From NCBI RefSeq assembly GCF_011604685.1, contig NZ_CP050063.1, positions 6,055,001 through 6,119,000 of the forward strand: 64,000 nucleotides of DNA, given 5' to 3'. The position numbers and the translations under genes are program-made. This stretch comes from Spirosoma aureum (GTDB lineage: Bacteria; Bacteroidota; Bacteroidia; Cytophagales; Spirosomataceae). The notes beneath the pieces were generated by a model. It made no database searches and was not told the DNA's origin. It saw nothing but the letters and a program-made list of their open reading frames with translations. Below are positions 52,263 through 61,734 of the stretch, piece by piece (position 1 is the first letter of the stretch; every line of letters begins with the position of its first letter).

Positions 52263-54737
52263 TCATTGCTTCAGGGGCTGAATGGTCAATAATGCCGTTG
52301 GCAAACCGGGCGACTGCACGCCCACAACGGCTTTGCCAGCTCCCGATTCGACCCGAATGAGTGCCCGGCCATTGTAAGCCTGAACAGTACGCGATCCGGT
52401 CGATGTCCCCAGGTTATCCAGCAGACGACCATCGCCAGCCAGGCTAAAACTGATGTAATTGGCAGCATCGAGGCAGGCAATTCCCCGATCGTCCACCAGT
52501 CGGGCCTGAATCGTAGAGACGCCATTCTCTTCGCCTATTTTTTCCAGAATGAGTTGAGCTGGTTTGTCCCATTTTTCAGTTTGGTACTGCATCGTTACTT
52601 CATCCAAGACCGTCTTGCTTCCTTGCCGGGCCACCACCCGGATCTGATTGCTGCCTGCGTTGAACGGTACCTGCCACCGCAATCCAGCGGCCGGAAAATC
52701 CTGACTATTCCGCTTACGAACGCCCTGGCTTTTGCCATTGACAAACAACTCCGCTTCGGCACAGTTGGAATACACTTTCACAAGTTTCTGTGCTCCCGCA
52801 GTTCCCCACCGAACCGGCCATGAATGCCCATATATATGTACCATTGGCTTTTCGGCCCAATACGACTGAAAAACGTAGTACGATTCTTTGGGCGTCAAAT
52901 CACGCTCAACCACACCTTTCTGATTGACGAAAGGAACTGGGTTTTCTGGGCGAAGGGGCGTAGAGAAATCTTTAAATGGCCAATAAGCCGTTCCCGTGAG
53001 CCACGGCATTGTTTCCTGCTCTTTCAAATGCCAGTCGATTAGATTCACGATATAGGATTCGCTCCAGTCGCCGTCTTTCGACATACGGGTCGAACCACCG
53101 TGGAGCGAAGCGTCCCCGGTTCGCTCATCGACGCCTTTTCCGGTTGTGACATTTGCCACGGCCTGATCAGGCTCCTCAGCATGACGACGGGCGTGGCTGT
53201 CGCCCCCCCACTCTACATGCAGAAAGTGGTTTACTTTGCCAAACTCCTGTTCACTGACGGATTTATATTCGGTATAACGCCCCCGATACCAACCGGCCCA
53301 GATCGACGGCGAATACACATCGACTATATCTTTGCAGAAATCACACCGGCGGATAGCCGTTTTGCGCCGGGGATCAAGCCGGTGCGACAGGTCATTTAAC
53401 TCGCGCATGAACAACCGGATCTTTTCTTTGTCGAATTCCTGAAAATCACCGGGCCAGTCGTTTTCATTACCCAACCCCCAGATAATAACCGCCGGATGAT
53501 TGTAATGCTGTTCGATCATGCTGGTCAGCATTCGGCGGGCCTGTTCTTTGTAAAGATCCCCGCCCAGACCACCCCGACACCAGGGAATTTCTTCCCAGAC
53601 AAGAATACCCAGGCTGTCGCACAGATCCAGTACGATTCGGGATTGCTGGTAATGGCCAAGCCGAATGAAATTGACGCCCATTTCTTTCATCATGATCATC
53701 TCCCTACGAATCATGGATTCGGTCATGGCCGCGCCAACGCCCGCATGATCTTCGTGGCGGTGCGTTCCGTTGAGCAGCAATCGCTTCCCATTAAGCTTAA
53801 ACGGCCCATTTTCAGCAAATTCAAAATTTTGAAAACCTACTTTTTCGGTATAGGATGTTGTGTCGGTGGCAGTCATCACTTTTATGACGACCGTGTATCG
53901 TTCGGGTGAATCAGGCGACCACAACCGGGGCTTTCGAAGATTAGTCTGCCACAAGGATACATCACCTGTCAGATCATTCAGTGGTTTTATCGTCTGATCA
54001 ACCGGTTTACCTTGCGGATCAAGCAGACGAATAGAAACGGTAGCCACCGATTGTTCGGCAGCATGACGAAAACGACCACCGACGGTTAGTTTACCAGCCT
54101 GCCCCGCCGGATCAACGTCGGCATTGACAAAGACTTTATCGAGCGAAACCGTTGGCACGTAAGTCAGATTCACGTATCGGTACAAACCACCGTAAACGTT
54201 GAAATCAGACATACCGGAAGGAATCATTTCCAGATCGCGCGAATTGTCGCACCGAATAACGACTGGCACTTTTCCTTTAAACTGTTTCGTAAAAACATCC
54301 GTCTTTTTAAAGTCCTCAACAGCCGCAGTAATGTCTACTGTCCACTCATCATAGCCGCCTACGTGTGAACCAACCTTCGTCGTATATACATATACGTCAG
54401 TCTTCTGGCCCGCCCCTTCGAAGTGTAGTAATGTTCGTCCCTGACGGTACGGATTCTGGATGGTCAGCTGGGTACGATACCAGCCCGGTCCCCGATAATA
54501 ATTACCTGCCGGATCAACGGCGTCGCGGGCGTTGAAGCAGTGTGGCAGGGTTACATCCTGCCACACCGGAACGCTTTCCGGGCTTCCTTCTCCGACTGGC
54601 CGTACGGCTTCCCAACTGCCCCCCAAATCACTTTGCATATACTGCCAGTTCGCTAACAGTCGGACACTTTTCTGGGCAAACAGTGCGGGGATGGCTAAAA
54701 ATAGAACAATAAAAAAGGAAATGACTAGTCGAAGCAT
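52263..54737 (-). CDS. GH2 glycoside hydrolase (beta-galactosidase or beta-glucuronidase type)
   Basis: A retaining exo-glycosidase, 824 residues, with a signal peptide (1-21). It has the GH2 sugar-binding domain ('VTLPHCFNARDAVDPAGNYY', 'WYRTQL'), an immunoglobulin-like domain, the TIM barrel and C-terminal beta domains ('AKGVVGVQSPGLP' type). The acid/base is E425 in 'WGLGNENDWPG' and the nucleophile is E509 in 'HVEWGGDSHARRH', 84 residues apart. 'GTHRHEDHAGVG' and 'GVNFIRLGHYQQ' are typical of GH2. Sugar specificity (galactose, glucuronate or other) cannot be fixed; in this operon it would trim side chains or oligosaccharides left by the lyases. Confidence 0.92.
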   Translation of the reverse strand: MLRLVISFFIVLFLAIPALFAQKSVRLLANWQYMQSDLGGSWEAVRPVGEGSPESVPVWQDVTLPHCFNARDAVDPAGNYYRGPGWYRTQLTIQNPYRQGRTLLHFEGAGQKTDVYVYTTKVGSHVGGYDEWTVDITAAVEDFKKTDVFTKQFKGKVPVVIRCDNSRDLEMIPSGMSDFNVYGGLYRYVNLTYVPTVSLDKVFVNADVDPAGQAGKLTVGGRFRHAAEQSVATVSIRLLDPQGKPVDQTIKPLNDLTGDVSLWQTNLRKPRLWSPDSPERYTVVIKVMTATDTTSYTEKVGFQNFEFAENGPFKLNGKRLLLNGTHRHEDHAGVGAAMTESMIRREMIMMKEMGVNFIRLGHYQQSRIVLDLCDSLGILVWEEIPWCRGGLGGDLYKEQARRMLTSMIEQHYNHPAVIIWGLGNENDWPGDFQEFDKEKIRLFMRELNDLSHRLDPRRKTAIRRCDFCKDIVDVYSPSIWAGWYRGRYTEYKSVSEQEFGKVNHFLHVEWGGDSHARRHAEEPDQAVANVTTGKGVDERTGDASLHGGSTRMSKDGDWSESYIVNLIDWHLKEQETMPWLTGTAYWPFKDFSTPLRPENPVPFVNQKGVVERDLTPKESYYVFQSYWAEKPMVHIYGHSWPVRWGTAGAQKLVKVYSNCAEAELFVNGKSQGVRKRNSQDFPAAGLRWQVPFNAGSNQIRVVARQGSKTVLDEVTMQYQTEKWDKPAQLILEKIGEENGVSTIQARLVDDRGIACLDAANYISFSLAGDGRLLDNLGTSTGSRTVQAYNGRALIRVESGAGKAVVGVQSPGLPTALLTIQPLKQ

Positions 54738-54782
54738 GAGTCAACAAACGGTAAAAATTGGCAAGTAAAAGCAAGGAGTAGA

Positions 54783-55940
54783 CTACCGCCCGATAGTTCG
54801 GTGCGTGTAGGTTGTAAAGCCCAGAAATGTTTTATCACCAGTGGCTCCATAGGGGTCCTGACGGTTTCGAAGGCTGGTAATTTTGGCAGATGTATTGTAG
54901 TAGTTCGACGCGACTTCGGCCCCTGGAAAAACGGCCTGTCCCGCGCAACTCCGACAGCCAATTGCTCCCTGAAACGAATCTTCCATGTACTCAAAGCCCT
55001 TAGCGATCCGGCTGGAGTAAGCCGGGAATACGGTATTATCGCCCTGAATCCGGGCAATTTCGGCGGCATAGGCGAAGCCCGTCAGGCTGTATTGCGGATG
55101 CCAGCAATCGCGCGAACAATGTTCTTTTACTTCACCAGACGAACTGATAATCACGGGAATGTTCTGCATCAGATAGTCATAACCGCCGTTGTAAACATTG
55201 CTGCTATTCAGAAAAACACCAACGGCCATTTTTGCGTAACCTGCTGACACTTCCCAGTTATTGTCATAATTGACTTCGTTAATCAGCCTGTTGATGTAAT
55301 TATCCTTCAGATTATTCAGAAAATCCTGGAATTTGCTGATGCCTGTGTTGCTCCATCCGGCCGAATTTCCGTTTACGGTGTAATACCGGACGATTTCCGC
55401 GGCAGCTACAAATGTTGGGGTAAACCAGGATGCTTCCAGATACGTCTGTCGGGTATCGGTACCGGCATCGGGCAGCAATCGCTGGAAATTAGTTGCCCAG
55501 CCATTCAAAATGCTGATGGCCTGCGTCGCATAGGTTGCATTCCCCGTTTTGGCCCAGCGCAGCGCCAGCGCATACGAGAGAATAGCGTCCGTTTTGATCT
55601 GATTTTCGGTTGGTGTACTCCCCGATCCTTTCACATAAACTGTTGCCGGAAATGAAGTCGGTACGGAGTTCGCATCGACAAATTCGGTCACTTTCGAATA
55701 CCCATCCAGGCGAGCCGCATCCCCACTATTCGCCTGCGAACGGATCAAATCCAGACTGGCTCTACTGTTCAGCACACCAGGGTGAACGAACTGATTATTA
55801 TCGATTCGGGCACCGCTGGTTTTATCGATCACTTTCCTGTCAGTGCTTATGCCCTGATCATTCATACATCCCGGCAGAAGGAAGGCGGTTATCAGGAAAC
55901 TACCAAGCAATTGTGTTGTACCATTTCCAGTGCGATTCAT
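54783..55940 (-). CDS. Alginate_lyase-family lipoprotein
   Basis: The first gene of the leftward operon. The 385-residue protein has a lipobox ('AFLLPGC', Cys25), so it is tethered to a membrane, likely at the cell surface. The alpha/alpha toroid of the alginate_lyase family shows 'ALRWAKTGNATYATQAISIL', 'NNWEVSAGYAKMAVGVFL' and 'RDCWHPQYSLTGFAYAAEIA', in which the Asn and His pair are probably catalytic. It is a different subgroup from the PL38-like enzymes at 51020 and 62808. A surface position suggests it makes the first cuts in the polymer, which the SusC/SusD pair then imports (inference). Confidence 0.82.
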   Translation of the reverse strand: MNRTGNGTTQLLGSFLITAFLLPGCMNDQGISTDRKVIDKTSGARIDNNQFVHPGVLNSRASLDLIRSQANSGDAARLDGYSKVTEFVDANSVPTSFPATVYVKGSGSTPTENQIKTDAILSYALALRWAKTGNATYATQAISILNGWATNFQRLLPDAGTDTRQTYLEASWFTPTFVAAAEIVRYYTVNGNSAGWSNTGISKFQDFLNNLKDNYINRLINEVNYDNNWEVSAGYAKMAVGVFLNSSNVYNGGYDYLMQNIPVIISSSGEVKEHCSRDCWHPQYSLTGFAYAAEIARIQGDNTVFPAYSSRIAKGFEYMEDSFQGAIGCRSCAGQAVFPGAEVASNYYNTSAKITSLRNRQDPYGATGDKTFLGFTTYTHRTIGR

Positions 55941-56337
55941 ACGTTTCGTGTTTAGGAATTTATTGATTAGGAATAGCCTCGTTTAGACCATGCAAGTTTA
56001 GGGGAGTATGCCTTTTGTCTAGTTATGCGTATAGATCAATAAGGTGGACAAACCGTTCGGTGCGTTCCAAAAGCGTTCAAAGAGGTGGACAAACCGTTCT
56101 TTTTAGATTATTCCATTATTTTTTATTCACATCACTACTAATATTGCCCTATCAACTTACAGTCAGATGGGGCGAAAAAGCAGTCAATGGCTCATTTCCC
56201 CGTTGACCTAACGTAGTGAACAGGAATGTGTGGCAGCGGGCCTTATGCATTAATAAGCGTAGACAGCACAAGAGGTTGTCTGTCAATGATCAATTCAATT
56301 TTCCGGCAAAAACAATTTTATCAAACCCTATATTGAT
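55941..56337. promoter_or_regulatory. Shared control region of divergent lyase and SusC operons
   Basis: About 400 bases without a gene separate the leftward lyase operon from the rightward susC operon. It should hold both promoters and the binding site of the hybrid regulator. A 17-base direct repeat lies at 56042-56099. No complete TAnnTTTG promoter is clear. Confidence 0.5.
56042..56099. repeat. 17-base direct repeat in the shared control region
   Basis: AGGTGGACAAACCGTTC occurs at 56042-56058 and 56083-56099, 41 bases apart (about four helical turns). CGTTC occurs four times within it, at 56054, 56063, 56074 and 56095, roughly one or two turns apart. It is a candidate site for the AraC-type domain of the hybrid regulator. 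Confidence 0.6.
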
Positions 56338-59300
56338 ATGTACAAACCTTTATCTTCCAGACTTCTGGTCCTGGCGATACATGGCGGTTTAGCCTCCCTG
56401 CTGGCCTGTGGCGATCTGATTGGTCAGGCCATCCCGCCAGGGAATAGCCAGTCGGCGGTTCCGGCAAGGCAGGTCGCTACCTATAAGTTCAGCGGTCGGG
56501 TTCTCGACGAAAAAAATACGGGCTTGCCCGGTGCGACTGTCGTGTTAAAGGGCAATGACAAGACCGGAACCACTTCCGACGCTGACGGTAAATTCACAGT
56601 CAATATTCCTACCGGTGGCGGTACACTTGTCGTATCGGCCATTGGTTATTTGACCAAGGAAGCCACCGTTACCAGCGAAACAACCCTCGACGTAACCCTG
56701 GCGCCCGATATCAAAACCCTGAACGAGGTTGTCGTTGTGGGTTATGGCACTCAGAAAAAAGAAAACCTGACCGGATCGGTAGCGGCCATAACGATCGATG
56801 AGAAAATTTCGAGCCGGTCGCTGGCCAACGTTTCGTCGGGGCTATCAGGGCTGGTGCCTGGCTTATCCGTTCAGCAATCGACCGGACAGGCCGGCCGGAG
56901 TGGTGCTGCTCTGATCATTCGCGGCCTCGGAACAGTGAATAATTCGGGACCACTGATTGTGGTCGATGGGATGCCGGACGTCGATATCAACCGCATCGAC
57001 ATGAACGACGTGGCCAGCATTTCGGTCTTGAAAGATGCCGCGTCAGCGTCCATCTACGGGTCACGGGCTGCCAATGGAGTTGTGTTAATAACGACCAAAA
57101 ATGGATCGCAGAACAAAAAAGCCCAGATCAGTTATACCGGCACCTACGGCTTATCGAAACCCACCAACTTCTACAACTATTTCGCAGATTACCCTCGCGC
57201 TCTGACAATGCATATGCGGGCGTCGGGAGCGGGCGCATCGTCAACTACGTTCCGCTATGGAACCGTAGAAGACTGGTTATCCAAAGGGTTGATCGACCCG
57301 ACTAATTATCCGAATACGAACTGGTGGGATGTCATCCTGCGCGATCAGGGCCGTATTCAAACCCATAACCTGTCTGCTTCGGGTGGTACCGATCGTATGA
57401 ATTTCTACCTGTCGGCGGGCCTTTATGACGAATTAGGCGTCCTGATCAATCACGATTATAAACGTTACAATACGCGCTTTAACCTCGATTATAAAGTGCG
57501 GGATGCGATCAAAGTGGGCATTCGGATGGATGGCCAATGGTCAAAACAAAAATACGCCAATCAGGAAGGATTCATCAATTACAGTGGAACCGACGGCTAT
57601 GATATTCGCTACGCCATTGCCGGAATTCTTCCGCAAAGCCCCACAACCGGTCAATACGGGGGTATTATGGCCTATGGCGAAGACGCTCAGGCAGCCAACA
57701 TGCTGGCTCGATATCAGGTTTATCATAACCTGCGCGACCGGCAGGAAATCAACGCGAACCTGTACGGCGAATGGACACCCCTGGAGGGATTAACCGTTCG
57801 GGCTGATTACGGACTTCGCTATTACAACCAGTTTACGAAAAGCTATAATGACCCTACTGATGTCTGGAATTTCCAGACAAACCAGGTTGCCAGAACGATT
57901 ATCAATCCGAGTGCAGGCATCAGCAACAGCACGAACCAGGGCTATAAAACGCTGCTTCAGGGCCGCATCACCTACAATAAAACCTTATTCGGCAATCATC
58001 AACTGACAGTACTGGGTGGCTATACTGAAGAATACTGGTTCAATCGCAACCTGTCGGCCAGTCGGCAAGACCGGATTAATCCGTTGTTGAGCGAGATCGA
58101 TGCGGCCTTAACGACAACTCAGTCGGCGGGCGGCAATTCGGATGCCGAAGGGTTGCGGTCAGTACTGGGACGCCTGAACTATGTTATCAATGACAAATAC
58201 CTGTTTGAGGCCAATGCCCGCTACGATGGATCGAGTAAGTTTCTGCCGGGCTTTCAGTATGGCTTTTTTCCATCGGTTTCGGCTGGCTGGCGTTTTTCGG
58301 AAGAGCCCTTTTTCAAGCGTTTCAGCTCGGTGGTGTCGTCAGCAAAACTCCGGGCCTCAATCGGGAAGCTGGGTAATAACTCCGGTGTCGGCCGATACGA
58401 ACAGCGCGACATCTTCAACCTGACCAATTACATCCTCAACGGAAAGATTACCAAAGGGTTTAGTTCGTCTAAAATCATCAACGAGGATTTCTCGTGGGAG
58501 CAGACCAACATTACAAACATTGGGCTGGATCTGGCCTTTTTCGGTGGTCGTCTGACGAGCGAAATCGATGCCTACAGCAAGCTAACAACGGGGATGATCC
58601 GGCCATCGTCCCTGTCAACATTCCTGTCGGGCTACGATGCGCCCCGTGTTAACATCGGCAAACTCCGTAACCTCGGTCTGGAAGCAAACGTAACGTACCG
58701 GGCTAAAATCCGGGATGCAAACGTCGGCGCTACGCTCAACATGGCCTTTAACCGCAATAAGCTGCTGGAATGGAATGAGTTTTTGAGCAAGGGGTTTACG
58801 TACCTGAATCTACCCTATCACTTCGCCTATAGCCGTGAAGCAACGGGCATTGCGCAGACCTGGGAAGACGTTGCCAACGCACCTTATCAGGGTCAGTATG
58901 TTTCGCCGGGCGATATTCTGTATAAAGATCTGAACGGCGATGGGCAAATTAATGATGAGGACCGGAAAGCCCAACCGCAATATAACCGCGATCAGCCGGT
59001 AGGTACGTTTGGGCTGAATCTGTTCGGTAGCTGGCGTGGTTTCGACCTGAGCATTCTCTGGCAGTCGGCAACCGGTCGCAAGGATTTCTGGCTGGAGCCG
59101 TTCAACAATGTCAACATTCCATCGGCCCGGAACGCGTTTCAGGATTTTCAATGGTCCGATACCTGGAATCTCGACAATCGTGGGGCTTCGCTACCTCGGC
59201 TCGTGACCGGTTCGGGCGGAAACAACCAGGCCGAATCGACGTTCTGGCTCGATGATTTTAGCTACCTGCGGCTGAAAAACATTCAGGCAGGCTACAATGT

Positions 59301-59493
59301 ACCCAGCAAAGTAATGAGTCGCATCGGTGTCAGTCGGTTACGCGTATACGTCACGGCCGAGAACCTGTTGACATTCAGCCGCTATCGGGGTGTTGACCCG
59401 GAGAAAAGCACCAGTGTATCGAACGTTGACAACCAGGACGATCCATTTCCACTGCTGAAATCGTACTCCTTTGGTCTCAATCTCAGCCTTTAA
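56338..59493 (+). CDS. SusC-type TonB-dependent transporter (third pair)
   Basis: Outer membrane importer for oligosaccharides released by the surface lyase, 1051 residues. A long N-terminal leader (about 1-45) precedes the carboxypeptidase-like domain ('FSGRVLDEKNTGLPGATV', about 50-125). A TonB-box-like 'EVVVVGYGTQKKENL' leads to the plug ('GRSGAALIIRGLGTVN', 'GSRAANGVVLITTKNG') and the barrel ends in 'FGLNLSL'. The leader is less typical than those of the other two SusC proteins, and an internal start is possible. It heads the rightward operon and is followed by its SusD after 29 bases. Confidence 0.95.
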   Translation: MYKPLSSRLLVLAIHGGLASLLACGDLIGQAIPPGNSQSAVPARQVATYKFSGRVLDEKNTGLPGATVVLKGNDKTGTTSDADGKFTVNIPTGGGTLVVSAIGYLTKEATVTSETTLDVTLAPDIKTLNEVVVVGYGTQKKENLTGSVAAITIDEKISSRSLANVSSGLSGLVPGLSVQQSTGQAGRSGAALIIRGLGTVNNSGPLIVVDGMPDVDINRIDMNDVASISVLKDAASASIYGSRAANGVVLITTKNGSQNKKAQISYTGTYGLSKPTNFYNYFADYPRALTMHMRASGAGASSTTFRYGTVEDWLSKGLIDPTNYPNTNWWDVILRDQGRIQTHNLSASGGTDRMNFYLSAGLYDELGVLINHDYKRYNTRFNLDYKVRDAIKVGIRMDGQWSKQKYANQEGFINYSGTDGYDIRYAIAGILPQSPTTGQYGGIMAYGEDAQAANMLARYQVYHNLRDRQEINANLYGEWTPLEGLTVRADYGLRYYNQFTKSYNDPTDVWNFQTNQVARTIINPSAGISNSTNQGYKTLLQGRITYNKTLFGNHQLTVLGGYTEEYWFNRNLSASRQDRINPLLSEIDAALTTTQSAGGNSDAEGLRSVLGRLNYVINDKYLFEANARYDGSSKFLPGFQYGFFPSVSAGWRFSEEPFFKRFSSVVSSAKLRASIGKLGNNSGVGRYEQRDIFNLTNYILNGKITKGFSSSKIINEDFSWEQTNITNIGLDLAFFGGRLTSEIDAYSKLTTGMIRPSSLSTFLSGYDAPRVNIGKLRNLGLEANVTYRAKIRDANVGATLNMAFNRNKLLEWNEFLSKGFTYLNLPYHFAYSREATGIAQTWEDVANAPYQGQYVSPGDILYKDLNGDGQINDEDRKAQPQYNRDQPVGTFGLNLFGSWRGFDLSILWQSATGRKDFWLEPFNNVNIPSARNAFQDFQWSDTWNLDNRGASLPRLVTGSGGNNQAESTFWLDDFSYLRLKNIQAGYNVPSKVMSRIGVSRLRVYVTAENLLTFSRYRGVDPEKSTSVSNVDNQDDPFPLLKSYSFGLNLSL

Positions 59494-59522
59494 TCCATTC
59501 CCAGAACGTCGGTTCTTCTCTC

Positions 59523-61250
59523 ATGAAACGTTTTTTTAGCCTCTCTATCATACTGGGTCTGGCGCTGTTCGCAGCGGCTTGCACCGAAGATCTGCTCGAT
59601 CAGGTGCCCACAACCCAACTCTCGTCGGATCTGTTCTGGAAAACCACCGACGATGCCATCTTTGCCGTTAATGGAGTTTACGATGCAAACCGCACCACCT
59701 TCGACCGCGACTATTATTTCGACGGTGGCGGGGAGTTTGTCCATACGCGGGGTACCAGCAACAACCAGGGCGTATTCAATCCCGGTGCAATCGGATCGAA
59801 TACAAACTTCGGTTTTCTGTGGGGTGATTGCTACAGGACCATCAACCGGGCCAATTATGTGCTGGGTAACATTGGCGCTTTACGGTCAAGTCTGAAAACA
59901 CCGTCAGATCTGGCGCTGATGGATAGGCTCGTTGCTGAAACGCGTTTTCTGCGGGCCATCAACTACTTCCGGCTAATCGACCTCTGGGGCGATGTACCTT
60001 ATTTTACCAGCAAGCTCAATGGCAATACGGAAGCATATTCGCTGATCCGAACACCGCGTGCGGTCGTGAAAGATTCGATTCTGGCCGACCTGACCTATGC
60101 TGCTACTGTACTGCCCGAAACCTATACCGGCGACAATCTCGGACGCGCGTCTAAATTGGCGGCCTGGGCATTTAGTGGTAAGGTTCGGCTGTTCTGGGCC
60201 TGCTGGATGAAAAATGAAGGAAAAACGGCCGATGCACAGGCACATTATACGGCGGCTGCGGCTGATTTCAAGAAAATCATCGACAAAAATATACCGCTGT
60301 TCCGGAACGGCGAGCCCGGTCCTGTCGACAATCCGAATTACTATCATCTGTTCCAGTACTTCAACGAATACGATCCTGAGATTATCTTCTCCGTTCAGTT
60401 TGGGGGCCCACTACTAGCTCAGGGCGAGGAAATGCAGCGGGACTTCGGTACGCGCAATACCGGCAATGGGCAGGTATGGGTTGCGCCTACATTCCGGTTA
60501 GCCAATCGCTACCAGCTCCTCTCTACGGGCGATTTTGCCCCTTCGCTTGTGCTCTCGAAAAACACGACGCAGCTTAACAGCGCCACCAACCCAAAATCGT
60601 ATGCGGGCCGTGACTACCGGATGCGGGCAACGATTCTCTGGGATGAGCAGAAGATGCTGCGGCTCTCGACAGACGGATTGACAGTTGGTGATAGTATGCC
60701 TTTCCGATTCGGTAGCCGCGATGGGGTGACGTATATCAATTATGACGGTGCTCCTGCCGGCTACATTTTCCGAAAATGGATACGGCAAACGGGTGGCATC
60801 GGCCGGAGTGATGGTCCTCAGGACATGTATATGATGCGGTTGCCTGATGTATGGCTGATGTATGCCGAAGCGATCAATGAAACCAATGGCGGCCCTACGC
60901 CCGAACTCTTCACGCTACTCAATCGCATTCGTCGCCGGGGAAATCTGCCAGCGCTGAATCAGACGAAATTTGCGACCAAAGCCGACTTTTTCAAAGCCAT
61001 CGAGCAGGAACGCATTGTTGAGCTGGTAGGCGAAGGACATCGTTTCTTCGACATCCGGCGGTGGAAAAAAGCCGAGGAAATCTGGCCATCACCAGGCGGA
61101 CAGGTACTATACGATAGCCAGGGTACCCGCGTTCGTGACGAATTCGTCAATGCCCCCGAGCGTGATTATCAACGGTATTACCTGTTCCAGATACCACCTG
61201 GCGAAATCGAAGTCAATTCTAAAATTATCCAGAATACACCCTGGCTTTAA
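59523..61250 (+). CDS. SusD/RagB-type lipoprotein (third pair)
   Basis: The substrate-binding lid of the SusC before it, 575 residues. Signal and lipobox end in 'LFAAAC' (Cys20). 'LDQVPTTQLSSDLFWKTTDD', 'AETRFLRAINYFRLIDLWGD' and 'VKDSILADLTYAATVLPE' are classic RagB/SusD N-terminal features. 'DVWLMYAEAINETNGG', 'LLNRIRRRGNLPAL' and 'EQERIVELVGEGHRFFDIRR' form the C-terminal signature. The downstream lipoprotein genes start within 60 bases, so they are in the same operon. Confidence 0.95.
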   Translation: MKRFFSLSIILGLALFAAACTEDLLDQVPTTQLSSDLFWKTTDDAIFAVNGVYDANRTTFDRDYYFDGGGEFVHTRGTSNNQGVFNPGAIGSNTNFGFLWGDCYRTINRANYVLGNIGALRSSLKTPSDLALMDRLVAETRFLRAINYFRLIDLWGDVPYFTSKLNGNTEAYSLIRTPRAVVKDSILADLTYAATVLPETYTGDNLGRASKLAAWAFSGKVRLFWACWMKNEGKTADAQAHYTAAAADFKKIIDKNIPLFRNGEPGPVDNPNYYHLFQYFNEYDPEIIFSVQFGGPLLAQGEEMQRDFGTRNTGNGQVWVAPTFRLANRYQLLSTGDFAPSLVLSKNTTQLNSATNPKSYAGRDYRMRATILWDEQKMLRLSTDGLTVGDSMPFRFGSRDGVTYINYDGAPAGYIFRKWIRQTGGIGRSDGPQDMYMMRLPDVWLMYAEAINETNGGPTPELFTLLNRIRRRGNLPALNQTKFATKADFFKAIEQERIVELVGEGHRFFDIRRWKKAEEIWPSPGGQVLYDSQGTRVRDEFVNAPERDYQRYYLFQIPPGEIEVNSKIIQNTPWL

Positions 61251-61309
61251 TTGTGAGCAAGTCTGCATACGATCGAACCGAGACCTGTCTCCTCAAAATT
61301 TATAATCAA

Positions 61310-61705
61310 ATGAAACCTAAACGTTTTCCACTCTTTTTGGGTCTGATGGCCCTGATTGGATTGCTTTCCTGCGGCAAAGAACCTGTTGATGAAGCGGGTC
61401 TCCTCATAACCGGCCGCTCACAGTGCTACATGACCTTTTTTGATTTGCTGGGTTCCGACCACCGAACGGTGCTGGTCAGCGGTCAGACGGTGATTGACAC
61501 TACGGCGCTCACTGTGACTGCCGTAGCCAAATTTGGCACCAATATGGAACGTGTAAAGCCCTATTGCAGCGTGGTGACCGATGCCATTGTTGAACCAACA
61601 ATGGGCATCTGGACCGATTATACGCAGGCACAAAAATACACTGTCGTTTCGGGTAATCGCCAGGTTCGCAAGACATACACCGTAACGGTAACTGTTCAGA
61701 AATAA
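61310..61705 (+). CDS. Small lipoprotein, possible surface glycan-binding accessory
   Basis: From the ATG at 61310 it has 131 residues with lipobox 'LIGLLSC' (Cys21). The frame is open 19 codons further to a GTG, but those residues are not signal-like. The rest is a single beta-rich domain ('TVIDTTALTVTAVAKFGTNM', 'VVSGNRQVRKTYTVTVTVQK') that resembles the DUF5018-type immunoglobulin-like domains seen beside SusD in such loci. The assignment is by appearance only. It probably sits on the outer surface and helps bind the polymer. Confidence 0.65.
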   Translation: MKPKRFPLFLGLMALIGLLSCGKEPVDEAGLLITGRSQCYMTFFDLLGSDHRTVLVSGQTVIDTTALTVTAVAKFGTNMERVKPYCSVVTDAIVEPTMGIWTDYTQAQKYTVVSGNRQVRKTYTVTVTVQK

Positions 61706-61734
61706 CCCAAACCAGCCATAGCCATTGCATTCGT

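Noticed and set aside
61253..61309. GTG-started extension of the small lipoprotein
   Set aside because: The residues before M at 61310 are not a signal peptide, and the lipobox position fits the later start.
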